Source of the DNA: Misgurnus anguillicaudatus
Lineage: Eukaryota; Chordata; Actinopteri; Cypriniformes; Cobitidae
Reading direction: 5' to 3'
DNA length: 64,000 bases
Assembly (NCBI RefSeq): GCF_027580225.2
Contig: NC_073353.2
Coordinates: 36,553,001-36,617,000, forward strand
Shown piece by piece: positions 36,700 to 49,250 of the stretch. The notes beneath the pieces are model-generated. The model made no database searches, was not told where the DNA came from, and saw only the letters and a program-made list of their open reading frames with translations. Within the stretch, counting starts at the first letter, position 1. The number at the start of each line of letters is the position of its first letter. The translations under genes were made by a program, and so were the position numbers.

Positions 36700-37428
36700 T
36701 CAAAATCCTCAGACGAGACTTCAAAATCTCCATTTCCATACGGCCTGTCTGTTTTCACATAAACAAAGAACAGGAAATGAGACCTGTGACCAAACGCAAT
36801 TGTATGCCTGCCTGCACTTTATGAGACGCAGAACTATCATCACTCTTTCTTTCTCTCTAGTCTCTCCCATCATTTACTTTCACCGCCTGTTGTCTGCTTT
36901 TCACATCCTCCGCCAGGTCTGCCTCAAGCTTACGAAGGCCAAAAGGGTTGCGGGTGCAATGAGGTTTTTACCAACTGACTGAAGCACTGGCCACAAACAT
37001 TTAGTTTTCATTAAACCCATCATACAAACAAACACGTTTTTCATTATGGCAGTCTTGGAGACGTTTTGGACATGCACGGATTGCCAAACGAACCCAAGCC
37101 TTGCCAAGTCTGGCGACAACATAATGGAAAACCAAACAAGCTTATTAGTAAAGAGAAAGTGACCCTGGCACAAAAACGATTACATATTTTGTCGATGATA
37201 GAACTCAAGTTAGTGTCAGTCGCCGAATCAAATCAACTAAAGGTGGAGAGTTTAATTTCTACACCACTAGCGTCTCCAAACGGCATCCAATTCCCCAAAT
37301 ACTGCTATTGGTTGACAAGTCTCACCCCAAACTCACATCACAAAGTTTCTTGCACATGATAAGGATGAGTAAAAAGTACCACAAAACCACAGGGTTTAAA
37401 CTTTTTGGGGACACAAACCTAAACTTAC
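36700..37428. other. Repeat-free island
   Basis: About 730 bp with balanced composition and no transposon signature. Three overlapping 60-97-codon frames on opposite strands argue against a real exon. It could be regulatory, but nothing in the sequence proves it. Confidence 0.35.
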
Positions 37429-37436
37429 TTGTAGAT

Positions 37437-38558
37437 CAGGGGTGTCAAACTCAATTTCATCCCGGGCCACATCAGCATTACGGTTGCTCTCAAAGGGCCG
37501 GTTGTATTTGAACGACTGTATGAATGTATCAACTCTTATTACTGTACATTGCATAATTTTCTCTGCATTTGCTTACTATTGGTTTTGTTAATAACTCGAT
37601 TAATACCTAGCTTTGAACGTAGAAGCCCAGGCAAATAATGACAAAGTGTATAGAGTACTACAGTACATTCTACAGATTATTTTTAAAATAATTGTGGTGA
37701 CAAAAACACATGTTGTATATGAGCACACTCAAAATGTTCTGTTATCCTTCATTGTGCAGGTAAGAAAATGAGAGGCATTTTAAGATACTAAGAGTTTTAC
37801 AAACTCCACCATAATATGCATTTATTATGACACAGATATACTCTCGCTTGTCATTTCTTGTCCTCTTTGCAAAAAAGCTGTGATTTTTTTTACCTGGCTT
37901 TAAGTGTCTGATTGACTGACGTCTCATGAGTTCAGTGTTGTAGGCTACAGATCAATAGTTTCAATCATTTATTAAAAGTAATCGGTTCAGATGAGTCATT
38001 AGTTCGCGAATTTAGCGGAAATAGACGCATTGTAAACTAATCCCAGGTGGACATCGCGAAACATTTCTGTAAACGAGATCGCATATGCAGCGTCATCAAG
38101 CCGGGTTTATTTATGTTAACTGACGATTAAATTCGCAAATCATACGCATATTACAACTATTTGCTATAAACTAAGAATAGTATTCAACTTTATAATTGTT
38201 AATATCCTGAAACAAGACAGTCTTGATGATGTATGCAGCCTGGAAATGCGACCTCTGGAGGCTGCAGCCTTCGCATTAAGACACGGCCACTCTAGTAGTG
38301 CGCGTGTGCGGGCCGCTCGTTCTCTCTCCTGCAATCATCAACATTATCACTATAATTACATTACAAAAAGACTTTGGCAGGACAAAAATTAGTTTTGGTG
38401 GCTGCTAAAAAAAATAATGTAGGAAATAACCTGCAAAAAATAAAACTTATAATAACAATAAAATAATTTGTAGACTCTGCCGGGCCACATAATTAACATA
38501 ATCTGTAAACTCTCGCGGGCCAGATGAAATGAGGGGGGCCTTGAGTTTGACACCCCTG
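37437..38558. mobile_element. Non-autonomous hAT element, 1122 bp
   Basis: CAGGGGTGTCAAACTCAATT at the left and TTGAGTTTGACACCCCTG at the right. The perfect 8-bp duplication TTGTAGAT (37,429-37,436, 38,559-38,566) flanks it. Near both ends are CGGGCCACAT words. A CTCCAGAGG-type foldback fragment (about 38,225-38,297) lies inside. There is no transposase frame. Confidence 0.9.
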
Positions 38559-38668
38559 TTGTAGATGCACTCAGAAATAAATTATAAAAATTTACCCTAA
38601 CTGTCACTGGGGCGGTACCCTTTCAAGAAATACATACATAAAGAATTCATAGTAGTACCTCAAATGTA

Positions 38669-38875
38669 CACTGTAAAGAATTTCTGTAGAAATTACAGTA
38701 TTACTGGGTATTACTGGCAACTAGCTGCCAGTAACTTACTGTAGATTTTACATTTATGTTATTTACTGGCAACAATTTGTTCAAAGTTAAATGAACATGA
38801 AACATTTTCAGTCTTTGTCTTCTACAGTAAGTTACTGGCAACCAGCTGCATAATTACAGCAAATTTTTTACAGTG
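38669..38875. mobile_element. TA-flanked MITE with CACTGTAAA ends, 207 bp
   Basis: CACTGTAAAGAATTTCTGTA and AATTTTTTACAGTG are inverted ends. TA lies on both sides (38,667-38,668, 38,876-38,877), as for Tc1/mariner targets. Inner TTACTGGCAACTAGCTGC and its mirror also pair. Confidence 0.7.
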
Positions 38876-39002
38876 TAAGTAATGGTACCAAATGCATGCA
38901 AATTTGTTTCTAGGTGGTACACATTAGGACTTTTTTAAAGGGTACTGCCCAGGGACAGGCTAGGCACCCTTTGCACCATTTTTTCTGACAGTGTGAAAAC
39001 CC

Positions 39003-39479
39003 TTAACTCTTTCGCCGCCATTTACGAAATATCTCGTCAATCAAGAGAAAACGCTTCCCTGCAATACCGCTATTATCCACCATCTGGCAACCTTTTAAAC
39101 CCAGAAGTATTGCCCTATGGCAAGCGGCTGCATGTCCGTGTCTGTTTTTTAAAGATCGCTCTGAATGGGATCTTTATGAAAAGTCTGTCACAAAAATGGA
39201 ATTATCTCTGCTTTTTGCTCAAAATGTGGTGTTTTGCAGAAACCTACCCATATTCAAAAGCTGATTACAAAAGAACTCCTGAAGGTATAATGAAACATGA
39301 AACGTTTTTTTTTTTTTTTTTTTGAAAGCAGAGGGTCTGTTCTTTCATTTGGTATATTGTATGTTTATATATTTAAAAAAGAAAATTTTCTGGAAGGCAT
39401 TAAACTTCTGTGAAAATCATGAAAAACGCTGCCGCTGGCTGGCAACTGTTTTAAAAAACACTGGCGACGAAAGAGTTAA
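39003..39479 (+). mobile_element. TTAA-flanked CTCTTTCC MITE, complete, 477 bp
   Basis: TTAACTCTTTCGCCGCC to GGCGACGAAAGAGTTAA. It is longer than the 34,555 copy because it keeps ATACCGCTATTATCCACC and a T-tract (39,306-39,323). The 110-codon frame across it is chance. Confidence 0.8.
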
Positions 39480-40530
39480 TATCCAAAACTTTTTCAACAT
39501 AAAACAGAATCCACTATCCAACTTTTATTTTCTTAAGGATATAAAATGGCCTACAGTAGACACTGTCAAGGTGAAAAGAGCTTTTTGTTTTAACCAATAA
39601 ACTAAAAATAAACTAAAAAGTTTGATGAGCACTGTGTGTTTGTTCAACCCATGGCAGATGTGAAAGTGCAATGCTTAGAGACAACCATTATTAACCGCTT
39701 CAGCTTTAAAGAGTCATTTACCACCGAGAATTTACGGAGACAATGCCGTCCACAGAAGGCCTTGCGGACATTAAGACGATTCCCTAAATAAAATTCCTGG
39801 ACAAACATCCAATTCTCCACTAAGGAGAGAACCTTTCTACAGATCGAAAAGTCATTCTTGTCATCCGTCCAGTCGAATTAACCACCTACGGATCTAACCC
39901 GTCTCCTGTTATCGCTTTTCGTCGCTAAGCATCATGTAAGACTAGCTGTAGCCAATTCTCTCTCTTTTCCTCTTTAGCCACAGATGCATCAAACAGTGCA
40001 ATGTGCCAACCTCCATGAGTCATCCTGCACTGTTAATTATGTGCCCTAAGGAGTAGAATTGATTAGCAAGGGCTTCAAACTGATTTAAATTGTTATTTGA
40101 GACTATATAAAGCGTGGGCCTACACACGTTCATTTAGTCACATTCACTAAAGGCGGCTATTACTCATATCAGACCATACGGATATAGACGGTATTGTCTC
40201 ATCCCGTATCTCGCTGGGAAAAAATACTAATATATTACTAAAACTCAGTATACCACCCAGCCATACTTTCAAGCACCTGAACAACCAAACAAAGTCATTT
40301 TTGTGACTCTGGACAAAAAAAACAGTTAGCATAGAACAATATTTAATTGTGATTAAAGATAGACCGATTAATCGGTTTTGCCAATTAATCTGCACTGATA
40401 GTTAATTGATGAACCAATCAAAAAGTAGTTTTTCTGAATGAATAGATGCTGCATTAGCAAAGAAACAATAGCAAAAACCTAAGTTTGTCTTCACGGCTGA
40501 CAGGATGATAATATTAGTAGTACTTCAAAT
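39480..40530. other. Repeat-free island (39,680-40,110) and flanks
   Basis: The central 430 bp is compositionally balanced and has no repeat signature or gene. An hAT-type remnant with ATCCCGTATCTCGC lies at 40,160-40,265. Confidence 0.35.
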
Positions 40531-42260
40531 TAGAGTCCGACCGATTTATCGGTTTGCCGATTATATCGGCCGATATGAGCCTGTTGCAGATATATCTATA
40601 AGCCGCAGATATGCAGCCGATATGAACGTTTCTTACAGAACACATTAAATGCTTTTGAAAGATGTAAGTACTTGTTTGTCCAGCAGAGTGCGCCCTATTG
40701 GTTTCTAATGACGACACAGGTCACTCACTATAGTGACACCAGCCAACCTCCCTTCACTTCAGTCAGTCTCTCAGTTTAGTTCACGCAATGTCTTCACAAC
40801 ATTTTTACACTTGGTATTAAGACGCGCTTTGGTCGATTGTTTTATAAGTGGACGAGAGAGACACATTCCAGTTTACATTTGGTGTTTTTTAATTCGTCTC
40901 TCTTGTCCACTTGCGAGTTGTTAACGCAAGCGGAAGAAAATCAAGAAATGACACGAGGCGGAGAAGGGACGCGTTTAAACTGACGCGCAGTCTGTGGGAG
41001 TAGCTGCTTGTGATGTTAGTGAACATGCTCATTTCAAAGCAATTGATTAAATAAGCTCGCGCAACTTTACACCCTCGCTAAATAAAAGAGTTAGTTTTAT
41101 AAAAGTTTAAAGTCCCGGCAGAACTCTGTAGGTTTGCGTCATAAAAACGTTGTGCAGTACATTAAACATAAGCCTACATCAGTATGTTGTCAGTAAATCA
41201 TTGTCGTCTTTACGGTAAGTTGCAATTTGTACATAACTTACTATAAAGTTAATAAACAATGACTTTATTTCCATTTTCAAAAAAAGCCTAATATAACATT
41301 ATTCTAAAACTGATAATGATTCAAATTATATGTATTTTGTTCTGTTTGTGTTTTAAAGTTATTTCAAGTTATTTCAAGTCAAGTTTACTGTTTTGTGCAC
41401 TTATATCCGAATCATTTTGGATAATAAAGTTTATTGTTAACTTGTTAAACACACACCTGCCTATATTACATATCTTTGTCGAGTCATTTTAAGTGTTAGA
41501 GCACCACATTTGTGAGTGATCATTGCAAAATAAAGTATTTATATATAGTATATTCTGTTAATGTATATAGTATATTATATGTACAGTAGCCTACTGTAGT
41601 ATAATATACTGTAGTATATGTGTACTGTACTATAATATAATACACATAAAGAATATCGGCCGATATATCGTTATCTGTCTTTTTTTGACTCCCTAATATC
41701 TGTATCGGCCCCAAAAAACACATATCTACTATATAGTTACATAAAAATGCACACAGATATATCCAACCCAAATGTTTAATGTCATAATTATTAACATACA
41801 TTTGCATTTGTTTTATCCAGCTGGTTACTTTTATCCATATTTTAAGTTAATAACGAGAGAAAGCAAACTATATGCAGCTGTTGGCTACGTTAACATATCC
41901 AACAAATCAAAATCTGATTTCAGTAAATTTTTATCATCACTGCAAATACATCTTTTGTTATTTTGATTAGAAAGTCATTAAGTGCTAAAACACAAGCAAA
42001 TAAAGTACAAGATTATACATTTAATAAACATTTATGTAATATTAATACCAGTGGGAGTATTTCACAAAAGTATTTATTTCAAAACTTAATAATATAATTA
42101 ATATATTTTTATTTATACATTTATTTAATTTAGCACATTTTCATGGTTTAGTATTGTTGTTTTATTACTTTAGTAATACATTTCAGTATGGTTTCACTTG
42201 TTATGTTAGATTTTTTATTTAGGTATCGGTATTGGTAAAGTCCACTTTCGGCCGACCTAG
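40531..42260. mobile_element. Decayed composite hAT region
   Basis: The left end TAGAGTCCGACCGATTTATC and internal ATATCGGCCGATAT words recur at 41,655 and near 42,225-42,255 (TATCGGTATTGG, TTCGGCCGACC). A fragment at 40,797-40,990 (TTTTTACACTTGGTATTAAG) belongs to the 733-bp MITE family. A TATA-rich tract fills 41,520-41,650. There is no clear target duplication. Confidence 0.5.
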
Positions 42261-42264
42261 TTGA

Positions 42265-42485
42265 GATACTAGGTACAAACTATTTGAAAATCTGGAATCT
42301 GAAGGTGCAAAAATTATTTTTTTTTTAGAAAATCATCCAAATGAAGTCCTTAGCAATAAATATCTTCATAGAACATGACCTTTACTTGAACATTTTGACC
42401 CATATGTATTGTTGGCTATTGCTACAAATACACCTGTGACACTTATGACTGGTTTTGTAGTCCCATGTCACATGTATGAGTGGGA
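42265..42485 (+). repeat. ACTATTTGAAAATCTGGAAT repeat, 3' part
   Basis: It carries ATTTGAAAATCTGGAATCTG, AAATGAAGTCCTTAGCAATA, ATTGTTGGCTATTGCTAC and the end TGACTGGTTTTGTAGTCCC. The minus-strand relative is at 54,312-54,910. Confidence 0.65.
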
Positions 42486-44900
42486 AACTCTGTATTATAA
42501 ATTATTCACAAGTTGTATAATAATGGCAATGATTGACTTTGAAAAGTTATTTTACATGCTGCATTTAAATTTTAAATGTGAGATGTACTACAAGGATTCC
42601 CCATGACTTTTGCAAGGCTACCTGTCAGGGCACTTTAAAGTTAAAATAAATTGATGTGGCATAACTGATTTATTCATAAAGTCCTAGGAAAGCTGTTTAT
42701 GTAACTATCTAGTTCTGTTTGAATTATGCTACTTCCTTGTTATTTTCTAGTATGAATGTGTCGAGTTTTCCAGGTTGAATGCAGCATTACTTAAACTGGC
42801 TAAATGGGTCACAAAACATGTTCGGGTCACATTTTATGCACACATCAAAAGCATCAGAAATTACATATTTCGTTTAAGAAATGAAGTATGTTTTTTATGA
42901 AGTACATAGTACCTTTTTTATTGCATTGTGACGTTATTCCACCAATTTATAATCTGGATATTTACCTTGCACTGTTTTTGTAATTCTCAGTGCAACAAGA
43001 TGATGAAGATGCATTAAGCTATTTTGGGGTTAGGAAGAACCAATAAATAAAATAACCAAATATTTTTCTTAGAACATGAAGCAGTGCAAGTACACAAAAT
43101 TAATTATTATGTTGCAAACATCAAACAAATTTGACGTATGTGAACATCCAGGTCTTAGGTTAAATAAATAATTAGCATTTTAATACAATATCACATAAAA
43201 TCATAAAAATAATTGCAAAAAATCATATATTTTTATTTCAGGGTGAAATATGACCTGGATACGTCTAACCTGGTCAGGTTTTTTTCAAAGAGAAAAATCA
43301 ACACATCATCAAAAAAACACATGCTAAGAAACTGAATGCAGAAGCCAGAAAGTGCAAAACAAAAGCAACGCAAGACTGGATTAACTCGCTGCTGGTAAGT
43401 TCTCCGAAAGCTTCTCTGACCTTCTTCCTGTGAGGCCTGGAATTTACAAGGTCTGAGCGCCGGTCCTTGAGAGCTGGAATGTGGAAAGACGAGTGAACTT
43501 CCTACAGTCTGTGATTAAAGCCTGGATTTATATGCCTATGCATGATACCACATGTTTGAGCTTCAACCAACATCTATGGGTGACAGCTGCCAAGACCAAC
43601 TTCATGATATAACCACCATCGGACAATACAACCGACATGACTCAGCCCTGAACATGAAAACAGCCATTCATAAAGCATAGTATTCGATTCTTAATCCTCA
43701 TGTTCTGTTTGAGGTCTGAGAGAGACAAAAGCCATTTTAAAAACTAACATAAAACTACTTAAAACATCATGAGAGAATGAAATTTCAGGAGTTGTCCTTA
43801 TTTAAGCTGATTATAAAAAAATTCTTCATAACATGATAAAGAAATCTACTTAAAGAAAAGTTTGCATTTGTTTGGGATCTTGATATGCGACATTATTTTT
43901 TTAAAGTATAAATGCAAACATTATTGACAAACTATTTGCTATTGGTGTACACATTGTTTTTATTTGTTCAATTGTGTTTTTCTTCAACGCGTTTTATTGG
44001 TCTAAGAACTGAAATCATTTAGTATCTAAGCATAAGGTGTCTCATTCAGTCAACAGTCTCTTCTGTGATATTTTTTAAGAATGTATTTTGCAACTCCCTT
44101 TTATTACATTAGAGAAACAAATAAACGATTTTAACGTAAACTTTTGTTATTAATTTTACATTAACAACAACATTTGTTATCAACGGTACCTGAATCAACA
44201 ACTAACAGTCAATCTCAACAAAACATAAGGGCCAGATTGTATACACTACACTAAACAAGACGTACAGTAACAGTGCCGACCTAAACGTCAACAAAATCTT
44301 ACACAATATCTGATAAATCTATAAACCCAAAAGCAGTCTGAGCACAATCCGCGATGTACAATTCAATGTTTGCAAACAGCTTTAGCCATTCATTCGCACC
44401 ACAGAACTACGTTAAATCATAAAAGCGCGCGCTAACCGGTTCAATGTTACAAGTGACACATGCGCGCGTTAATGATACATGTAAAACATGTAACATTGAC
44501 TATGACGTCACACCTCCCATTCACAGAAAACAACAAGCGCGTTTAATTGACCACAACTCTACATGCAACGCGTTTTTGTGGATCTTAACCAGGCAACAAC
44601 GTCATAACAACGTTTTGAAGAAATCTTACCGGTCATTCGAATTACTATCACATTACTATCTATCCGTCTCAAATGTATCGCCATAACATAAAATACACCC
44701 GTGTATTAAAAAATCACGTGTATTTGTGTATACAAAAAAGGAAAAGTTCGGCAAAAAACAAAACGTGATAGAACTACTCTGAGAGTTACGATTAACCATA
44801 ACTCACCCTCTGACACAGAGATACACACACACGCGCGCACACACACACACATACTGTTTTGATTGTTTCATCTGCACCGTGGACGTCCATAAGTTTCTTT
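42486..44900. other. Unique DNA upstream of the CpG island
   Basis: About 2.4 kb without recognisable repeats after 43,260 and without a supported gene. On the minus-strand model this is the start of the first intron. A short ACACGCGCGC/CA run lies at 44,823-44,851. Confidence 0.4.
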
Positions 44901-44919
44901 CTTTTACTTAAATGATCAC

Positions 44920-45175
44920 TGCATTCGTAAATAAAACCATCAAAGGACGCACAAGAATGCGCGCTCACCTCTCCGTAGCTTCACCGCGCTCGGACGCACC
45001 GCACCGGACTTTATTCCCGTTGGAGAGCGCGCCCGCGACAGATCCACTCGCACACGGATTCCGCCATACTGGATTGTGTCGGGCGGATCACGTGTCGAGT
45101 CCCCGGCGCATTTCCTCCAGAGGCGGGCTCACACTACTGTCGGACGAGCCCGATCGCTTCTGGGATCAGTTTCTA
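44920..45175 (-). promoter_or_regulatory. CpG island, probable promoter
   Basis: The only CpG-dense block in the window that is not inside a transposon. It carries a CACGTG E-box (45,089-45,094) and, on the minus strand, CAGTATGGCGGAA (about 45,070), a YY1-like ATGGCGG overlapping an ETS-like GGAA, a pairing typical of TATA-less vertebrate promoters. No TATA box is evident. Direction is inferred from the splice donor at 44,968. The 140-codon plus-strand frame over it is a CpG-island artefact. Confidence 0.6.
44969..45080 (-). other. Candidate 5' UTR exon with strong donor
   Basis: The minus strand reads CTACGGAGAG followed by GTGAGC, a strong donor whose intron starts at 44,968. The transcription start is not visible; the upper limit is approximate. 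Within it, an ATG at 45,067 opens an 18-codon upstream frame (MAESVCEW...) ending at TAA 45,013-45,011, so it cannot be the main product. It would join the acceptor at 21,189. Confidence 0.45.
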
Positions 45176-46384
45176 TATTGTGTGTCCCTTCCAAATGAAA
45201 GACGCATGCATGAGTTGCTATCGTTAAGACAGTATAGTAATTTGCTTTGTAAAAATGCTTATGTAATTCATTTAAAAGTTTCAACAGCTATGGAAATGAA
45301 TACAATCTTTAAAATACAAAATTTAAAAATATGACTTTAACAGGTTCAGGGGCAGATTATAAGCAATAGGATACTTACAAAGATTTTATCTTTGTAAAGG
45401 ATTGTATTTTTTGTTATGCTCTATCAATAAGTTATTCATGGCATAACATTATATAAAATATATTTATATAATATACTGTATGTCATAATAGATGCAAAAT
45501 TCAAAATATAGCCTAGGTTGTATAATATTGGATTTCAGTTCACCATAAAAACACAACAGGTGCATTTAAGTGGTAAAGTAATAAAAGCCCTGCAAGAAAT
45601 TACTGCAAAAATATATCTTTGCATTCACTATTTGTCAATCCCACAATGCACTTTGAGAGCATGAACTGCAACTTTATAGAACTTAATTCAAATGCTCTTT
45701 AACTTTGGTTGGTTACACACAGTTGCAGTGATGTAGTATTGAAATTGCATTATGCAACATTGAACAAGGTTCATGAAAAGCACATGTGTAATAAAAAGTA
45801 TATAGACCCACTTAAAACAGAATTTTAGCACACCTACAATATTTAGGATCTCTAGCGATCCTAGTGATGCATATGTGTATGACTGCATGTTTATGCACAT
45901 ATTTATACTTTCGATACATACCATTTCCATCTCGTTTGCACACTTAAACCTATTCTTAGCTAAATGTGTCTGATCGTGCTTTTAAACCTCATGTGAATGT
46001 AAAGCGTTGTTGTGGTGGCCACTGTTTCTCAGGTTGCTCTGTCTAATACTCAGAGGACTATAGAGTTTCATCCAGTACAGGTTTCCACAGATCCTTCAGG
46101 TTGTATTGTTTTGTACATGATGCCAAGCAAGTACAAAATGTTCTGAAGTAGCCGTATTACTGTATATTTATTGTCATGTTTGTTCTTCTTTTGTGTGTTT
46201 TTTTTTTTTTAATTCTTTGGTCAATATTTACTCATGTTTCATTTACATGTTGTTCCAGACTTGTGTGAAGACATTTTACTTTGCATAGAAAACATTTCGT
46301 ATAAGCTGTCAATTTCAAATAAAGCAAACGATATAAGCAGCACCATAGATGTTGTGCATTCAAGTGAAAGAAAATCAGATTTTT
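45176..46384. other. Unique DNA upstream of the candidate promoter
   Basis: AT-rich, no gene or repeat recognised; the minus frame of 80 codons at 45,688-45,930 is unsupported. Confidence 0.4.
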
Positions 46385-46663
46385 TTTTTCATGTTTGAGT
46401 GCTATAATCGGGTCCCAGTGCTTCTATTAACCTAGAAAATGTGAAAAAGAGCAACCCAGTAACTTAGTTTTGGTAAACCATTCTCTGCAAGCATGTGAAA
46501 AAATAGGTCATTGAAATTTGGCTTCCCTTGTGATGTCAGAAGGGGATAATACTGCGCCTTAACCTGCCCTATCCAACCACAGCTAAAACTTTACATTCAT
46601 ACTCTGGACACACCAAAGATTTATTTTACATCTTAAAAAAGTCTTGTGAAATGTCCCCTTTAA
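46385..46663 (-). mobile_element. GGGGACATTTCAC-type MITE with internal deletion
   Basis: The plus strand shows CATGTTTGAGTGCTATAATC, TTTGGTAAACCATTCTCTGC, then a jump from the CCAACCACAGC region directly to TAAAACTTTACATTCATACT, and the end AAATGTCCCCTTTAA. The central part is missing compared with 36,311-36,697. Confidence 0.7.
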
Positions 46664-46860
46664 GTTTTTTAAAGGCATAAGAACATTGTGGCCGGTCGCC
46701 TAAACTCCTAAGACTCTTAAAAGTTAATCATCTATATTATAAGACTGATCATGACTGTTTTAAGTTTGTTACATAAAAAAGGGAAAAGGTCTAATAATAA
46801 TTTAAATCCAGATTAGCCTAAAATAATTTCTAGTTGGTCAGACTAGTTTTTAAGACAGTC

Positions 46861-47741
46861 TTAAAGGAATAGTCAATTTTCTTAAAAGAAAAATCCAGAT
46901 AATTTACTCACCACCATGTCATCCAAAATGATGATGTCTTTCTTTGTTCAGTCCAGAAGAAATTATGTTTTTTGAGGAAAACATTGCAGGATTTTTCTAA
47001 TTTTAATGGACTTTAATGGACACCAACACTTAACACTCAACACTAAGCAGTTTTTTTCAATGGAGTTTCAAAGGACTATAAACAATCCCAAACGAGGCAT
47101 AAGGGTCTTATCTTTTATTTTGACAATAAAAATAACAAATATACACTTTTAAATCACAACTTTTCGTCTAGGTCCGGTCCAGCATGACCTAACGTAAATG
47201 CGTAGTGACGCAGGGAGGTCACGTGTCACATATATAAAACGCACATTTGCGGACCATTGTAAACAATAAACTGTCACAAAGACATTAATTAGTATCATTC
47301 CACATACAACAATGTCGAAACGGACCTCTTTTAAAACACTTGTAAACACTGGGGCGGAGTTTCGCGTTCGTCCTCTGTGACCTCTTGACGTCATGACGTA
47401 TTGCGCGAGGTCACGCTGAGAAATTGTGGTTTAAAAGTGTATATTTGTTATTTTTATTGTCAAAAATGACAATCGTTTCGCTAGATAAGAACCTTATGCC
47501 TCGCTTGGGATCATCCATAGTCCTTTGACACTCCGTTGAAAAAAAACTGCTACGTGTTGAGTTAAGTGTCAAGTGTTGGTGTCCATCAAAGTCCATCAAA
47601 ATGAGAAAAATCCTGCAATGTTCTCCCCAAAAAACACAATTTCCTCTGGACCGAACAAAGAAAGACATCCACATTTTGGATGACATGATGGTGAGTAAAT
47701 TATCTGGATTTTTCTTGTAAGAAAATGGACTATTCCTTTAA
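46861..47741. mobile_element. 881-bp palindromic element
   Basis: TTAAAGGAATAGTCAATTTT and TCTTGTAAGAAAATGGACTATTCCTTTAA-type ends bound arms of about 300 bp sharing AATCCAGATAATTTACTCAC, ACCATGTCATCCAAAATG and ATAACAAATATACACTTTTA with their mirrors. The loop (about 47,170-47,400) is CpG-richer. The ends resemble those of 21,640 but the arms differ. Confidence 0.8.
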
Positions 47742-48940
47742 CTTCACGGCTATGTTTATGCAACCGGCCACTGGTCAATTATTTTAGTATTATGAGTTAT
47801 TCACACAATCATTAGCTCTGAAATCCCATTTGCATCACTGTGTTTGCTGTAACTCATGCCATGGTAAAGAATTTGTAATGAGTTATCGATGTGACAGTAC
47901 ATATGATGACCATATTGGAAATGTTGTCATGGCAACACAAAAATCCCAAGGTGCCACATGAATTCAGTAGTCCCAAAGGTTTCACTTAGAGACTTTTTGA
48001 GTTAAAATTCAGGGAGACGGCTTAAAAAGGACCTTTCCAGGGCGTCACTAGTGTTTGTGACACCTGTGTTTTTTATGGGTTTTATTTTGAATAAAATATG
48101 CCGTATTTAAAAATAATGTGTTTTTTTGTGTTCAGAATTCGTCTGGTGTTTGTGTGACTCTCCTGCGTTTTACAACAGAACTGTAAGCTATTACACATGA
48201 CAACAATGATCACTTTTCAAGCAAACTTAATTACTGCCTACAAAGTCATCAAGCATCAAATGCAGAACATGAAAACAAAAACAAGTAGCTCACTTACTAT
48301 GGATGCCATGAAAAAAGCAAGGCATTGTGTTTTTTATCATGTTCGTTACTTCTTTTTTTAAAGTTTTCTTCGTTCTTCATTAGAAAAACTGCAATCACAC
48401 TCAACGGCTTCTGCAGTTCACTGATAAAACGCCAGAATTCTTCTGTTGATAAAGGCAGACTGATCCTTTCATGATGACGGTTACATGTTCCTGTTGATGG
48501 AGGGAAAACACTTACACACGGCAATCCTGAGGAAGTCACCCGCTGGCTTTACGTCTCTCCATCAATGGCACTTCTAATGGTTCAAGATGCTCTCAGCTTT
48601 CCTCTTTCATGTAACTATACTGTTGTGAAGCAGATGTAAGGCTCACAGACACTTATGTATCTAGTGGTGCCATCAGAATAGATCTTATTTGTGACAATGC
48701 GCAAAGAAAAAACTGCAAATGACAGTGTAAGCGTGAAAAGTGTTTGTTTTATATGTGATTTGTACCACCAAAAAAGAGCAAAAAGGTCAATATACATTGC
48801 AACTCTTCTTCAAGCACACATTAGCGTTGCATGAATCAAGAGAACCAGAATCCACAAACTTTAAAGTCGCCATAAAATATATTGTAGTATTTATTATAAA
48901 TGATTTATCTGTCCTCGCATTATTTTATTTTTTTATTTAT
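47742..48940. other. Unique non-coding DNA
   Basis: No gene or repeat recognised; short frames on both strands overlap each other. Confidence 0.4.
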
Positions 48941-48941
48941 G

Positions 48942-49161
48942 CACTGTAAAAAATTCTTGCTTAAATTTCTTTGTTTAATCAACTCGGATTTAAAAGTCAT
49001 TTCAACTAAATATTATTCATCTTGAGATGAGTTGCTACAACTTATATAATAACATTTTCTTATTTTAACTATATTTTATAAGTTATAACAACTCATCTCT
49101 AGTCAAGATAAATAATCATAAGTAAAAATTGCTTAAAAATGTTTAAGAATTTTTGACAGTG
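48942..49161. mobile_element. MITE with CACTGTAAAAAATTCTTG ends, 220 bp
   Basis: CACTGTAAAAAATTCTTGC and AAGAATTTTTGACAGTG are inverted ends, and inner ATCTTGAGATGAGTTGC mirrors CAACTCATCTCTAGTCAAGA. It resembles the element at 38,669 in its ends, but TG rather than TA flanks it. Confidence 0.6.
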
Positions 49162-49250
49162 TGTGCCCATCTTTAACCCCTTCAGTTTTGTGGTTCAAAC
49201 CAATAAAAAAGCTGATCAACCAATCAAAATAAGACACACTAGTCGTTTCT

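Noticed and set aside
44912..45334. 140-codon plus-strand frame over the CpG island
   Set aside because: Composition effect of a promoter region; better explained by the minus-strand first-exon model, and no familiar protein motif.
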